Part shown: positions 7,237 to 14,209 of the stretch, piece by piece | Position numbering within the stretch: the stretch's first letter is position 1 | How the letters are laid out: each line of letters opens with the position of its first letter | Assembly (NCBI GenBank): GCA_900550565.1 | Contig: URSG01000017.1 | Location: 1-17,163, forward strand | DNA length: 17,163 bases | DNA from: an uncultured Rickettsiales bacterium | Lineage (GTDB): Bacteria > Pseudomonadota > Alphaproteobacteria > Rs-D84 | Direction: 5' to 3' | Position numbers and translations under genes: made by a program | Notes under the pieces: generated by a model | What the model saw: the letters and a program-made list of their open reading frames with translations, nothing else | Database searches by the model: none | Told to the model about the DNA's origin: nothing

Positions 7237-7698
7237 ATGGCAAAAATTGATTATCAAGTTTTATTGGACAACGCACTGAAATCTGTGGTCAAAGACGCAC
7301 TGGTTCACGCCCAGATAAACGGTCTGGGGGACGGAACGCATTTCTTTATCACGTTCAAAACGCGCGCCCCGGGTGTTGTTTTGCCGGACTTTCTGCGTAT
7401 GCGCTATCCCGATATTATGACGATTGTTTTGCAGTATTCATATAACAACCTGCACGTGTCCGACAAAGAATTCGGTGTGCAACTGACGTTTGACGGGCGT
7501 CCGTTTTTCATACGCGTGCCGTTTTCTGCGCTGGTTGAATTCAAAGACCCATCTGTGGACTTTATATTGACCTTTCATCCAAAGGGTGTGGCGGCGGCCG
7601 ATAACGATATGGAATTACCATTAGAAGAAAAACCAAACACGGTCCCAGATCCCGGTCGTGTTGTGTCATTGGACGATTTCAGAAAAAACAGAAAATAA
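7237..7698 (+). CDS. sspB: ClpXP adaptor SspB, alphaproteobacterial type
   Basis: SspB delivers ssrA-tagged and some other substrates to the ClpXP protease. The protein has the compact SspB fold segment (THFFITFKTRAPGVVLPDFLRMRYPDIMTIVLQY, then FGVQLTFDGRPFFIRVPFSALVEFKDPSVDFILTF). A disordered acidic linker follows, and a short C-terminal tail reads VVSLDDFRKNRK. In SspB proteins the C-terminal tail is the ClpX-binding peptide, and VVSLD-FRK is the pattern I know from alphaproteobacterial members. Length is 153 residues. It lies five bases after recF, with AGGGAAA overlapping the recF end as a plausible ribosome binding site. It ends in a terminator shared with mreB. Confidence 0.9.
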   Translation: MAKIDYQVLLDNALKSVVKDALVHAQINGLGDGTHFFITFKTRAPGVVLPDFLRMRYPDIMTIVLQYSYNNLHVSDKEFGVQLTFDGRPFFIRVPFSALVEFKDPSVDFILTFHPKGVAAADNDMELPLEEKPNTVPDPGRVVSLDDFRKNRK

Positions 7699-7725
7699 AA
7701 AAAATGGGGACACGCCCCATTTTTT
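7697..7725. terminator. Bidirectional intrinsic terminator between sspB and mreB
   Basis: An A8 tract, TGGGG (7705-7709), loop ACACG, CCCCA (7715-7719) and a T6 tract form a symmetrical hairpin with U-tracts in both directions. The mreB stop codon (7724-7726) touches it. It serves both convergent genes. Confidence 0.88.
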
Positions 7726-8773
7726 AATACATTGTTTGCAGGATATGCTTGTTTTTATCCAGGCTGGACAACATTTTGCCCGAACCACACGCAACACACG
7801 CCAGCGGATTATCAACCAAAAATGCCGGCAACCCGGTTGACGCACGTATCGCCGCGTCCAAACCACGCAACAGCGAACCACCACCGGTCATTGCGATACC
7901 CAAATCTGCAATATCGGCCGATAATTCTGGGGGTGTCAATTCCAATGCCTGGCGCACAGTGTCAACAATCTTGGACACGGTTTGTGCCAATGCCGATGCA
8001 ACCTGGGATTCAGTGATAACTGTTTCGCGCGGTGTCCCAGACAACAGGTCGCGTCCCTTGATTTTCATGGTCAATTCATTTGCCTTGTCCTTAGGCATAA
8101 TGGCGGTGCCGATACGTTTTTTAATTTCTTCGGCCGTGTTTTCACCAATCAACAGGTTTTTATTTTTGCGGACAAATTCAATTATATCCAAATCCATCTG
8201 GTCGCCAGCCGTGCGAACCGCGTGTGAATAAACGATTCCGCCCAGGGACATAACCGCAACCTCGGTCGTGCCACCACCAATATCCAGAACCATTGAACCA
8301 ACTGGTTTTTCCACCGGCAGACCTGCGCCAATCGCGGCCGCGGTTGATTCTTCTACGATATAGACTTTGCGTGCGCCGGCGGCATCGGCCGCTTCTTGTA
8401 TAGCACGACGTTCCACCTGGGTCGCGCACGACGGCACACATATAATAATCAATGGCGCAGCCAATGGATTTTTACGATGAACCTTGCGAATAAAGTATTT
8501 AATCATTTCTTCGGCAACTTCAAAATCTGCGATAACACCGTCGCGCAATGGACGAACCGCGGTAATTGTCCCAGGCGTACGACCAAACATTTGTTTTGCC
8601 TCGGTCCCGACGGCCAAAATTTCCTTGCGTCCCATCAGACGGTTTTCTGCAACAGCAACAACTGACGGTTCGTTCAAGACGATTCCGCGTCCTTTGACAT
8701 AAATCAGTGTATTTGCCGTTCCCAAATCAATCGCCATATCGGCAGAGAAATATTTCATCAACCAGTTATACAT
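7724..8773 (-). CDS. mreB: Rod shape-determining protein MreB
   Basis: MreB is the bacterial actin that guides lateral cell-wall synthesis at the inner membrane. Actin-fold ATPase motifs are clear: phosphate 1 DLGTANTLIYVKG, the segment VPSCATQVERRAIQEAADAAGARKVYIVEE, phosphate 2 LDIGGGTTEVAVMSLGG, and the adenosine segment AMTGGGSLLRGLD. The ATG at 8773 gives MYNWLMKYFSADMAID and 349 residues, the normal MreB length. It is preceded by AAGGA at good spacing. A longer open frame would start upstream of the predicted transcription start. The gene appears monocistronic: a terminator follows immediately, and mreC and mreD are not next to it. A rod or curved cell shape is implied. Confidence 0.95.
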   Translation of the reverse strand: MYNWLMKYFSADMAIDLGTANTLIYVKGRGIVLNEPSVVAVAENRLMGRKEILAVGTEAKQMFGRTPGTITAVRPLRDGVIADFEVAEEMIKYFIRKVHRKNPLAAPLIIICVPSCATQVERRAIQEAADAAGARKVYIVEESTAAAIGAGLPVEKPVGSMVLDIGGGTTEVAVMSLGGIVYSHAVRTAGDQMDLDIIEFVRKNKNLLIGENTAEEIKKRIGTAIMPKDKANELTMKIKGRDLLSGTPRETVITESQVASALAQTVSKIVDTVRQALELTPPELSADIADLGIAMTGGGSLLRGLDAAIRASTGLPAFLVDNPLACVACGSGKMLSSLDKNKHILQTMY

Positions 8774-8807
8774 TTTATAATCCTTGGGCTGTTTCACATT
8801 TTCTTGC

Positions 8808-8836
8808 ACTATAAAACCTGTGCGAATAAAAATCAA
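8808..8836 (-). promoter_or_regulatory. mreB promoter
   Basis: On the minus strand, TTGATT (8836-8831), 17 bases, TATAGT (8813-8808). The predicted start near 8801 leaves a leader of about 28 bases containing AAGGA. Confidence 0.65.
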
Positions 8837-8846
8837 GCGGGGCTAC

Positions 8847-8867
8847 ATAAAAAATACGCTTTTTTAT
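8847..8867. repeat. AT-rich inverted repeat between two divergent promoters
   Basis: ATAAAAAA (8847-8854) and TTTTTTAT (8860-8867) form a perfect eight-base inverted repeat around TACGC. It lies exactly between the -35 boxes of the mreB and rnpA promoters. It could act as UP-element-like A/T tracts for both promoters, as a protein site, or have no role; sequence alone cannot tell. Confidence 0.5.
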
Positions 8868-8897
8868 TTGATTATTACCATATTCTGGTATTATAGA
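8868..8897 (+). promoter_or_regulatory. rnpA promoter, close to the start codon
   Basis: TTGATT (8868-8873) is followed 18 bases later by TATAGA (8892-8897), with TATTAT (8889-8894) as an alternative -10. Either predicts a transcription start at about 8901-8904, at the rnpA ATG (8902). The spacer contains an inverted repeat TACCA-TATTC-TGGTA (8876-8890). Confidence 0.5.
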
Positions 8898-8901
8898 CGG
8901 C

Positions 8902-9252
8902 ATGAGAAATACGATTAAAAATCATAATGACTTTCTGGTACCGGACGAAAACCCGACGGCACGCAGTGCATTTTTTATAATTCGGGCAAAAACTGCAAAA
9001 TTTCCAGATGACCCACGATTTGGTCTGGTTGCGACAAAAAAAACATTTCGTTTTGCCGTCCAGCGCAACCTGGCAAAGCGGAAATTACGTGACTGGATAC
9101 GTTTCGCCAGTGACGATATGGCCCCCGATATGGACTATGTATTTATCGCGCGACGCGCAATATTGGACGCAACGCGTGATGACGGACGGGCGGCAATGAC
9201 GCGCGCGTTGCGGTATCTGGCGCACGAAAACGCAAAAAATGGAAAAAAATAA
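8902..9252 (+). CDS. rnpA: Ribonuclease P protein component
   Basis: RnpA is the protein subunit that helps the RNase P RNA remove 5' leaders from precursor tRNAs. The hallmark basic helix RNLAKRKLRDW (residues 55-65) corresponds to the family RNR motif. Before it is FGLVATKKTFRFAVQ, the usual central strand, and later DYVFIARRAI. The 116-residue length is normal. The ATG at 8902 has no Shine-Dalgarno (TATAGACGGC precedes it). yidD overlaps its last 14 bases, a common arrangement. rpmH, which normally precedes rnpA, is absent; mreB diverges from the spot instead. Confidence 0.92.
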   Translation: MRNTIKNHNDFLVPDENPTARSAFFIIRAKTAKFPDDPRFGLVATKKTFRFAVQRNLAKRKLRDWIRFASDDMAPDMDYVFIARRAILDATRDDGRAAMTRALRYLAHENAKNGKK

Positions 9253-9478
9253 TCTATCTTGGTCAGGACGGGTGGCAATTTGGCTGGTAAAAATGTACCA
9301 GGCGTGCATTTCGCCGTTTATCGGCGGACGCGCAACGTGCCGTTTTATCCCCAGTTGCAGCCAATATGCCGCCGAAGCCATTGCTAAATACGGCGCGTGG
9401 CGTGGTGGGCTGATGGCAATTCGTCGGATAATGCGCTGTCGGCCGGGTGGGGGATACGGATATGACCCTGTCCCTTGA
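9239..9478 (+). CDS. yidD: Membrane protein insertion efficiency factor YidD
   Basis: YidD is a small amphipathic protein at the inner membrane that assists YidC-dependent membrane protein insertion. The family pattern is complete: YQACISPFIGGRATCRFIPSCSQYAAEAIAKYG, then MAIRRIMRCRPGGGYGYDPVP, with the three conserved Cys. Length is 79 residues. The ATG lies inside the 3' end of rnpA (14-base overlap), so translation is probably coupled. yidC, the usual next gene, does not follow; the accB promoter starts within the yidD stop codon. Confidence 0.93.
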   Translation: MEKNNLSWSGRVAIWLVKMYQACISPFIGGRATCRFIPSCSQYAAEAIAKYGAWRGGLMAIRRIMRCRPGGGYGYDPVP

Positions 9479-9502
9479 CAAGTGGCGTGATTGTGCTAGA
9501 AT
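9475..9502 (+). promoter_or_regulatory. accB-accC promoter
   Basis: A consensus TTGACA (9475-9480), 16 bases, TAGAAT (9497-9502). The -35 box contains the yidD stop codon TGA (9476-9478). The predicted start near 9509 gives a leader of about 34 bases with AAAGGG ahead of the accB ATG. Confidence 0.7.
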
Positions 9503-9542
9503 TTTATGGCTAGACGAAAAATAATTACAAAGGGTTTATATT

Positions 9543-9980
9543 ATGTCTTTTCGTGCAACTGTTGAATCCATGTCAAAAATTATGGACGAAATGGGTATTA
9601 CAGAACTGGAACTGGAACGTCAGTTTTTGTTCGGTGTTTATCGCAAACATATTCACTTGTCAAAACAACAGGCGACAACTGTCGCTATGCCCAGCCTGCC
9701 GGTGGCCGACGCGAAATGCGCGTCCAGCGCACCGCAACAGACATCGGGCTATGCGTTGAAATCGCCAATGGTTGGTGTCGCATACCTGGCCCCAGAACCG
9801 GGCGCAAAAGCGTTCACGTCTGTGGGCGCACAAATCAAGGCTGGCGATACCGTCGCATTGATAGAAGCGATGAAAACATTTAATCCGATTAAATCTGATC
9901 GCGATGGCACCGTCAAAGAAATATTGGTGTCTGATGGCGCGGCTGTTGAATTTGACCAACCAATAATTATTATTGAATAA
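9543..9980 (+). CDS. accB: Acetyl-CoA carboxylase biotin carboxyl carrier protein
   Basis: AccB carries the biotin that shuttles carboxyl groups between biotin carboxylase and carboxyltransferase in the first step of fatty acid synthesis. The C-terminal biotinyl domain (about residues 70-145) contains SPMVGVAYLAPEPGAKAF and the biotinylation motif EAMK, with the acceptor Lys at residue 111. The family thumb is present (YLAPEPGAKAF). The N-terminal helix ESMSKIMDEMGITELELE and a short low-complexity linker also match the family. Length is 145 residues. accC follows after three bases, the classical accBC operon. A promoter within the end of yidD drives the pair. Confidence 0.95.
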   Translation: MSFRATVESMSKIMDEMGITELELERQFLFGVYRKHIHLSKQQATTVAMPSLPVADAKCASSAPQQTSGYALKSPMVGVAYLAPEPGAKAFTSVGAQIKAGDTVALIEAMKTFNPIKSDRDGTVKEILVSDGAAVEFDQPIIIIE

Positions 9981-9983
9981 GTT

Positions 9984-11333
9984 ATGTCCCAAATAAAAAA
10001 AGTTTTAATTGCAAACCGTGGTGAAATCGCACTGCGTATTATTCGCGCATGTCGCGATATGGGAATTCGCACCGTTGCAGTTTATTCAACGGCCGACAAA
10101 ACGGCAATGCACGTGCAACTGGCCGACGAATCTGTTTGTATTGGGCCGGCCGCGTCCAAGGATTCTTATTTAAACGAATCTGCGATTTTGACGGCGGCAT
10201 TGCTGACCAATGCTGACGCGATTCACCCGGGATACGGATTTTTATCTGAACGTGCGGACTTTGCACAAAAGGTTGTCCAACACGGTATGATTTGGATTGG
10301 CCCAGATGCCGAAATGATTACCAAAATGGGGGACAAGGTTAATGCAAAGCGCACCGCAGTTGAATGCGGTCTGCCGGTGGTACCGGGGTCTGACGGTGCG
10401 GTTGACACGGTTGAAGATGCGTTAAAATGGGCCGAAAAAATCGGATACCCCGTTATGTTAAAGGCATCGGCCGGTGGTGGTGGTCGCGGTATGCGCGCGG
10501 TTCACAGTGCCGATGAAATGGCGGCGGCGTTTCAACTGACCAAGAACGAGGCACGCAGTGGTTTCGGCGACGACACATTATATATGGAAAAATTGTTGTT
10601 GCACCCACGCCACATTGAATTCCAGGTTCTGGGCGATAAACACGGCAACGTTGTTATTTTCGGCGAACGCGATTGTTCGCTGCAACGCAAAAATCAAAAG
10701 GTTATGGAAGAATGCCCGGCGGCGGCACTGACCCGGAAACAGCGCGACGATATGATAGAGGTTTGCAAATCTGCCGCGAAAAAGATGGGCTATACAAATG
10801 CCGGGACATTTGAATTTATGTTCCAGGACGGAAAATTCTATTTCTTGGAAATGAACACCAGATTACAGGTTGAACACCCAGTCACAGAAATGGTGTATGG
10901 GGTTGACCTGGTTCGCGAACAAATCCGTATTGCGGCCGGCGAAAAACTGGGATACACCCAGGCAAACGTCGTTCCACACGGTCACGCGATTGAATTTCGT
11001 ATAAATGCCGAAGACCCAGAAACATTTATTCCAAACCCGGGCAAAATTACATTGTATGCGCCATCGGGCGGTCTGGGGGTGCGTGTGGACAGTGCGGTCT
11101 ATACCGGATACATAATTCCGCCGACATACGATTCAATGATTGCAAAACTGATTGTTCACGGCCAATCGCGCAGTGCGTGCATTATGCGCGCGACACGTGC
11201 ATTGGACGAATTTGTCATAGAAGGGGTAAAAACAACAATCCCATTACAACAAAAACTGTTAAAGAATCGCGATGTTCAAACATTAAAGTTTGATAATCAT
11301 TGGTTGGAAAATTATCTGGCCGAAAAAAAGTAA
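9984..11333 (+). CDS. accC: Acetyl-CoA carboxylase biotin carboxylase subunit
   Basis: AccC uses ATP and bicarbonate to carboxylate biotin on AccB. The ATP-grasp layout is clear: N-terminal KKVLIANRGEIALRIIRAC, HPGYGFLSE, the glycine-rich loop KASAGGGGRGM near residue 160, GERDCSLQRKNQKVMEECP, the metal and catalytic segment EMNTRLQVEHPVTEMV, and the C-terminal NPGKITLYAPSGGLGVRVD with PPTYDSMIAKLIVHG. The 449-residue length is normal. It starts three bases after the accB stop without its own strong ribosome binding site, which suggests coupling to accB. A strong intrinsic terminator directly follows. Confidence 0.96.
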   Translation: MSQIKKVLIANRGEIALRIIRACRDMGIRTVAVYSTADKTAMHVQLADESVCIGPAASKDSYLNESAILTAALLTNADAIHPGYGFLSERADFAQKVVQHGMIWIGPDAEMITKMGDKVNAKRTAVECGLPVVPGSDGAVDTVEDALKWAEKIGYPVMLKASAGGGGRGMRAVHSADEMAAAFQLTKNEARSGFGDDTLYMEKLLLHPRHIEFQVLGDKHGNVVIFGERDCSLQRKNQKVMEECPAAALTRKQRDDMIEVCKSAAKKMGYTNAGTFEFMFQDGKFYFLEMNTRLQVEHPVTEMVYGVDLVREQIRIAAGEKLGYTQANVVPHGHAIEFRINAEDPETFIPNPGKITLYAPSGGLGVRVDSAVYTGYIIPPTYDSMIAKLIVHGQSRSACIMRATRALDEFVIEGVKTTIPLQQKLLKNRDVQTLKFDNHWLENYLAEKK

Positions 11334-11363
11334 AAAAACACCGGTAAACACCGGTGTTTTTTT
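11332..11363 (+). terminator. Intrinsic terminator of accBC
   Basis: An A-tract and CACCGG (11339-11344) pair with CCGGTG (11351-11356) plus a T7 tract, with loop TAAACA, starting inside the accC stop codon. It is nearly symmetrical but only the plus-strand gene is adjacent. Confidence 0.88.
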
Positions 11364-11405
11364 ACAGTGGGCAGGGCGTTGTCATTATTCTGTGTATTTT
11401 TACTG

Positions 11406-11433
11406 TTGCAATCAGTAAAAACTTTGTTATAAT
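11406..11433 (+). promoter_or_regulatory. Promoter of tRNA-Val
   Basis: TTGCAA (11406-11411), 16 bases, and a perfect TATAAT (11428-11433) predict a start near 11440, just ahead of the tRNA 5' end at 11446. Confidence 0.7.
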
Positions 11434-11445
11434 GCCCCGTGCATT

Positions 11446-11522
11446 GGGTGGTTAGCTCAGTTGGTTAGAGCGTTACGTTGACATCGTAAAGGTCGTTGGT
11501 TCGAGTCCAATACCACCCACCA
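11446..11522 (+). tRNA. tRNA-Val (anticodon GAC), CCA encoded
   Basis: The acceptor GGGTGGT (11446-11452) pairs with ACCACCC (11512-11518), followed by A73 and encoded CCA. The D arm is AGCTCAGTTGGTTAGAGC. The anticodon stem TTACG/CGTAA encloses the loop TTGACAT with GAC at 11480-11482. The T arm is GTTGG-TTCGAGT-CCAAT; its terminal G-T pair is tolerable. It has its own promoter. The next terminator downstream lies just before metG. Confidence 0.97.
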
Positions 11523-11597
11523 CTTATTAAAAAACCGGAAATAAAAATAATGCGAATGCAGAACTAATCTTGGAACAAATTTCTGACGGGATTCTGT

Positions 11598-11625
11598 GCG
11601 ACGCCCCGTTGGGCGTCGCGTTTTT
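11598..11625 (+). terminator. Strong intrinsic terminator between tRNA-Val and metG
   Basis: GCGACGCCC (11598-11606) pairs with GGGCGTCGC (11611-11619) around CGTT, then G and T5. It can end tRNA-Val transcription, but it sits only about twenty bases before the metG ATG, with AAGGAAA immediately after it. No clear promoter lies between hairpin and gene, so it may also act as a metG leader attenuator. Confidence 0.88.
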
Positions 11626-11644
11626 ATTTATCAAGGAAACAATT

Positions 11645-13642
11645 ATGACAGACAAAAACAATAAATATTTAATTACATCTGCGTTGCCGTATGTGAACGG
11701 CGAATTGCACCTGGGGCATTTGGTGGGTTGCTGGTTGCCATCTGACATTTATGCGCGTTTTTGTCGTGCGCGTGGACGCGATGTTCTGTATGTTTGTGGC
11801 GCCGATGAACACGGCACACCGATTATTGTTGGTGCAAATGCGGCGGGTATGTCTGTCCCAGAATACGCAAATATGTGGTATGAAAAGCACCTGCGTGCCG
11901 TGCGCGATTTCAATCTGTCATTTGATTTATATGGTCGCACGCATACGAAATTACAGGAAAAATTGATTCACGAATTGTTCGCGCGCCTGGACGCCCAGGG
12001 ACTGATAGCAGAACGCGAAACAATGCAACCGTTTTCAATTACTGACAATATGTTTTTAACCGATCGCCAGGTGCTGGGGACGTGTCCAAAATGCGGATAC
12101 GAAAATGCGCGTGGTGACCAGTGCGACAAATGTGGTGCAACATACGAAGTGGACGAACTGAAAAATCCGCGCAGTGCGATTTCTGGGGCCGCTGACGTTG
12201 AAATGCGCCCGACAAAGAACCTGTTTTTCTTGGCGTCGCGTATCCAGCCCCAGTGGCGTAAATGGCTGGAAACACACGCGCCACGCTGGTCAAAAACCGC
12301 CAGTGCGATTGCCAATGGCTGGGCCAGCGAAGGTCTGCGCGACACATCAATCACGCGCGATTTGCCGTGGGGAATTTCGGTCAACAAACCAGGCTATGAA
12401 AACAAGGTGTTTTATGTATGGTTTGACGCACCCTGGGGATATGTTTCAATTTCCCAGGCGGCGCGCGAAAACTGGGCCGATTGGTGGAAAAACCCAGACG
12501 CACACTATGCGCAATTTATGGGCAAGGATAATGTAAAATTCCACGCCGTGTTTTTCCCAGAACAGCAACTGGCGATGAACGATAATTGGAAAACCGTAGA
12601 TATGTTAAAATCTATGAATTTCCTGAATTTTGAAGGTGGCAAATTCTCTAAATCTGAAAAACGCGGTGTATTTTTGGACGGCGCGTTGAAAATCGCACCG
12701 GCCGACGCGTGGCGTTATGCGCTGATTGCATCGGCCCCAGAAACAGATGATACAGATTTCACATTTGCGCGATTTGCCGACATCGTGAACAAAGATTTGA
12801 ACGGTATGCTGGGGAATTTTGTTTCACGCGTTTGCAAATTGACCGCGAAAAATTTTGGCACGACTGTGCCGGCGGCCGGGGAATCTGACCCGGAACTGGA
12901 CGGCCAGATAAATGAAAAATTATCTGAATTGACCGTCGCGCTGGACGCGTGCGAATTCCGCAATGCGGTTGCTGCACTGCGCGCATTATATGCGATTGGA
13001 AACGAATATATGACACGACGCGAACCGTGGACACTGGTTAAAAATGGTGATATGGCCGGGGCGGCCGCGGTGCTGAACAAATGTTTCCAGTTGATTGATT
13101 TGTATGCACGCGTGTCTGCGCCGTTTATTCCGGTGGCGTCTGAAAAAATGCAAAATGTTTTTGTTCTGGCGCGCGATTTAACCTGGCCGATGACATTTGA
13201 ATATCGCGTAAAAGATGGCGATGAATTCGTCGTTCCTGAAAATTTATTTGCGCGCATTGATGATGAAACGGTTGAAAAACTGACCGCAGAATACGCACCG
13301 CGCAATGAAAACAAAATCGTGCCTGTCACGGCAAAAATTGTTGCGGTAAAAAATCATCAGACACGTGAAAACCTGCATATTTTGACGGTGGACGATGGCA
13401 CAAATCACGAATTGCAAATCGTGTGTGGCGCGCCAAATGTGCGCGTGGGTATGATTGGCGTTCTGGCCCCGGTTGGCACAACATTGCCAGGCATAAAAAA
13501 ACCAATATCCCAGCGCACCGTTGCCGGCACAGAATCGTTTGGTATGATGTGCAGTGGCGCAGAACTGGGCATAAACGACAATGGCGACGAAATCGTTGAA
13601 TTGGCACCGGACACACCACTGGGCGTGGCATATAAAAAATAA
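11645..13642 (+). CDS. metG: Methionyl-tRNA synthetase with PheT-like C-terminal tRNA-binding domain
   Basis: MetRS charges initiator and elongator tRNA-Met. The class I core shows the HIGH-type motif HLGH (residues 22-25), one zinc knuckle pair CPKC (147-150) and CDKC (160-163), FYVWFDAPWGY, and the KMSKS-type loop KFSKS (333-337). This resembles the E. coli type of MetRS. The anticodon-binding helices follow, with MTRREPW. From about residue 560 to the end (665) lies an OB-fold tRNA-binding domain. Its motifs QIVCGAPNVRVG, GMMCSGAELGI and IVELAPDTPLG are those of the PheRS beta N-terminal B2 domain, not the usual MetG/Trbp111 tail. The ATG at 11645 is chosen because AAGGAAA precedes it and the 25-codon upstream extension runs through the terminator hairpin. 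queH follows after one base. Confidence 0.95.
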   Translation: MTDKNNKYLITSALPYVNGELHLGHLVGCWLPSDIYARFCRARGRDVLYVCGADEHGTPIIVGANAAGMSVPEYANMWYEKHLRAVRDFNLSFDLYGRTHTKLQEKLIHELFARLDAQGLIAERETMQPFSITDNMFLTDRQVLGTCPKCGYENARGDQCDKCGATYEVDELKNPRSAISGAADVEMRPTKNLFFLASRIQPQWRKWLETHAPRWSKTASAIANGWASEGLRDTSITRDLPWGISVNKPGYENKVFYVWFDAPWGYVSISQAARENWADWWKNPDAHYAQFMGKDNVKFHAVFFPEQQLAMNDNWKTVDMLKSMNFLNFEGGKFSKSEKRGVFLDGALKIAPADAWRYALIASAPETDDTDFTFARFADIVNKDLNGMLGNFVSRVCKLTAKNFGTTVPAAGESDPELDGQINEKLSELTVALDACEFRNAVAALRALYAIGNEYMTRREPWTLVKNGDMAGAAAVLNKCFQLIDLYARVSAPFIPVASEKMQNVFVLARDLTWPMTFEYRVKDGDEFVVPENLFARIDDETVEKLTAEYAPRNENKIVPVTAKIVAVKNHQTRENLHILTVDDGTNHELQIVCGAPNVRVGMIGVLAPVGTTLPGIKKPISQRTVAGTESFGMMCSGAELGINDNGDEIVELAPDTPLGVAYKK

Positions 13643-13643
13643 A

Positions 13644-14180
13644 ATGGATAATATAAAACTGGTTTTAATGTCGTGTTGTGCGCCGTGCAGTGCCGGCGCA
13701 ATTCAACAGTTGGCCAACGGCGACATCGCCGGTGTTTCTGATTTTATTGTTCTGTTTTTCAATCCGAATATTTTTCCCGAATCTGAATATACAAAACGCC
13801 TGGACGAACAGATTAAATACTGCAAAAAACTGGGGGTAAAATACGCCATTGGAAACTATGACCACGCGGCGTGGCGCGCGCACGTGGCTGGGTTGGAAAA
13901 CGCGCCCGAACGTGGCGCACGTTGCAGTCGGTGTTTTGAATTTCGCTTTAAATATGCGGCAGAATTTGCACGCAAAAATGGATATAACGCGGTGGCATCT
14001 GTATTCGGCGTATCCCGGCACAAGGACCAGGCCCAGGTTGACCGTGCCGGTCAAACCACGTTAGATAAATGTTATATGCCAATTATCTGGGACGAGAAAT
14101 TACGTCAAAAAATCGGGCGCGAGTCTGATTTTTACCGCCAAAATTATTGCGGTTGCGAATTCAGTATTCGCAAAGTATAA
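13644..14180 (+). CDS. queH: Epoxyqueuosine reductase QueH
   Basis: QueH (former DUF208) catalyses the last step of queuosine synthesis in tRNAs with GUN anticodons, a non-homologous substitute for cobalamin-dependent QueG. The family cysteines are visible: SCCAPCS (Cys11, 12, 15), CSRCFEFR (Cys94, 97) and YCGC (Cys169, 171). These are expected to bind the iron-sulfur cluster and metal and form the redox pair. SVFGVSRHKDQ is also a family block. Length is 178 residues. The ATG at 13644 lies one base after the metG stop, so the two are probably co-translated; a longer frame that starts inside metG lacks homology. Its stop codon falls within the -10 of the fabD promoter. Confidence 0.9.
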   Translation: MDNIKLVLMSCCAPCSAGAIQQLANGDIAGVSDFIVLFFNPNIFPESEYTKRLDEQIKYCKKLGVKYAIGNYDHAAWRAHVAGLENAPERGARCSRCFEFRFKYAAEFARKNGYNAVASVFGVSRHKDQAQVDRAGQTTLDKCYMPIIWDEKLRQKIGRESDFYRQNYCGCEFSIRKV

Positions 14181-14181
14181 T
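14153..14181 (+). promoter_or_regulatory. fabD-fabG-mnmG promoter
   Basis: TTGCGA (14153-14158), 17 bases, and perfect TATAAT (14176-14181). The queH stop codon TAA (14178-14180) is part of the -10. The predicted start near 14188 leaves a leader of about 22 bases with AAAGGA before the fabD ATG. Confidence 0.7.
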
Positions 14182-14209
14182 CCATATTGTATATAACAAA
14201 GGAATAACT

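Noticed and set aside
8774..8836. Longer mreB start at 8836
   Set aside because: It would begin upstream of the predicted transcription start; MYNWLMKYF at 8773 with AAGGA upstream fits MreB length and N-terminus.
12715..13329. Long open frame of 204 codons on the minus strand inside metG
   Set aside because: It is antisense to well-conserved MetRS sequence, is serine-rich without recognisable motifs, and is the kind of shadow frame this codon usage produces.
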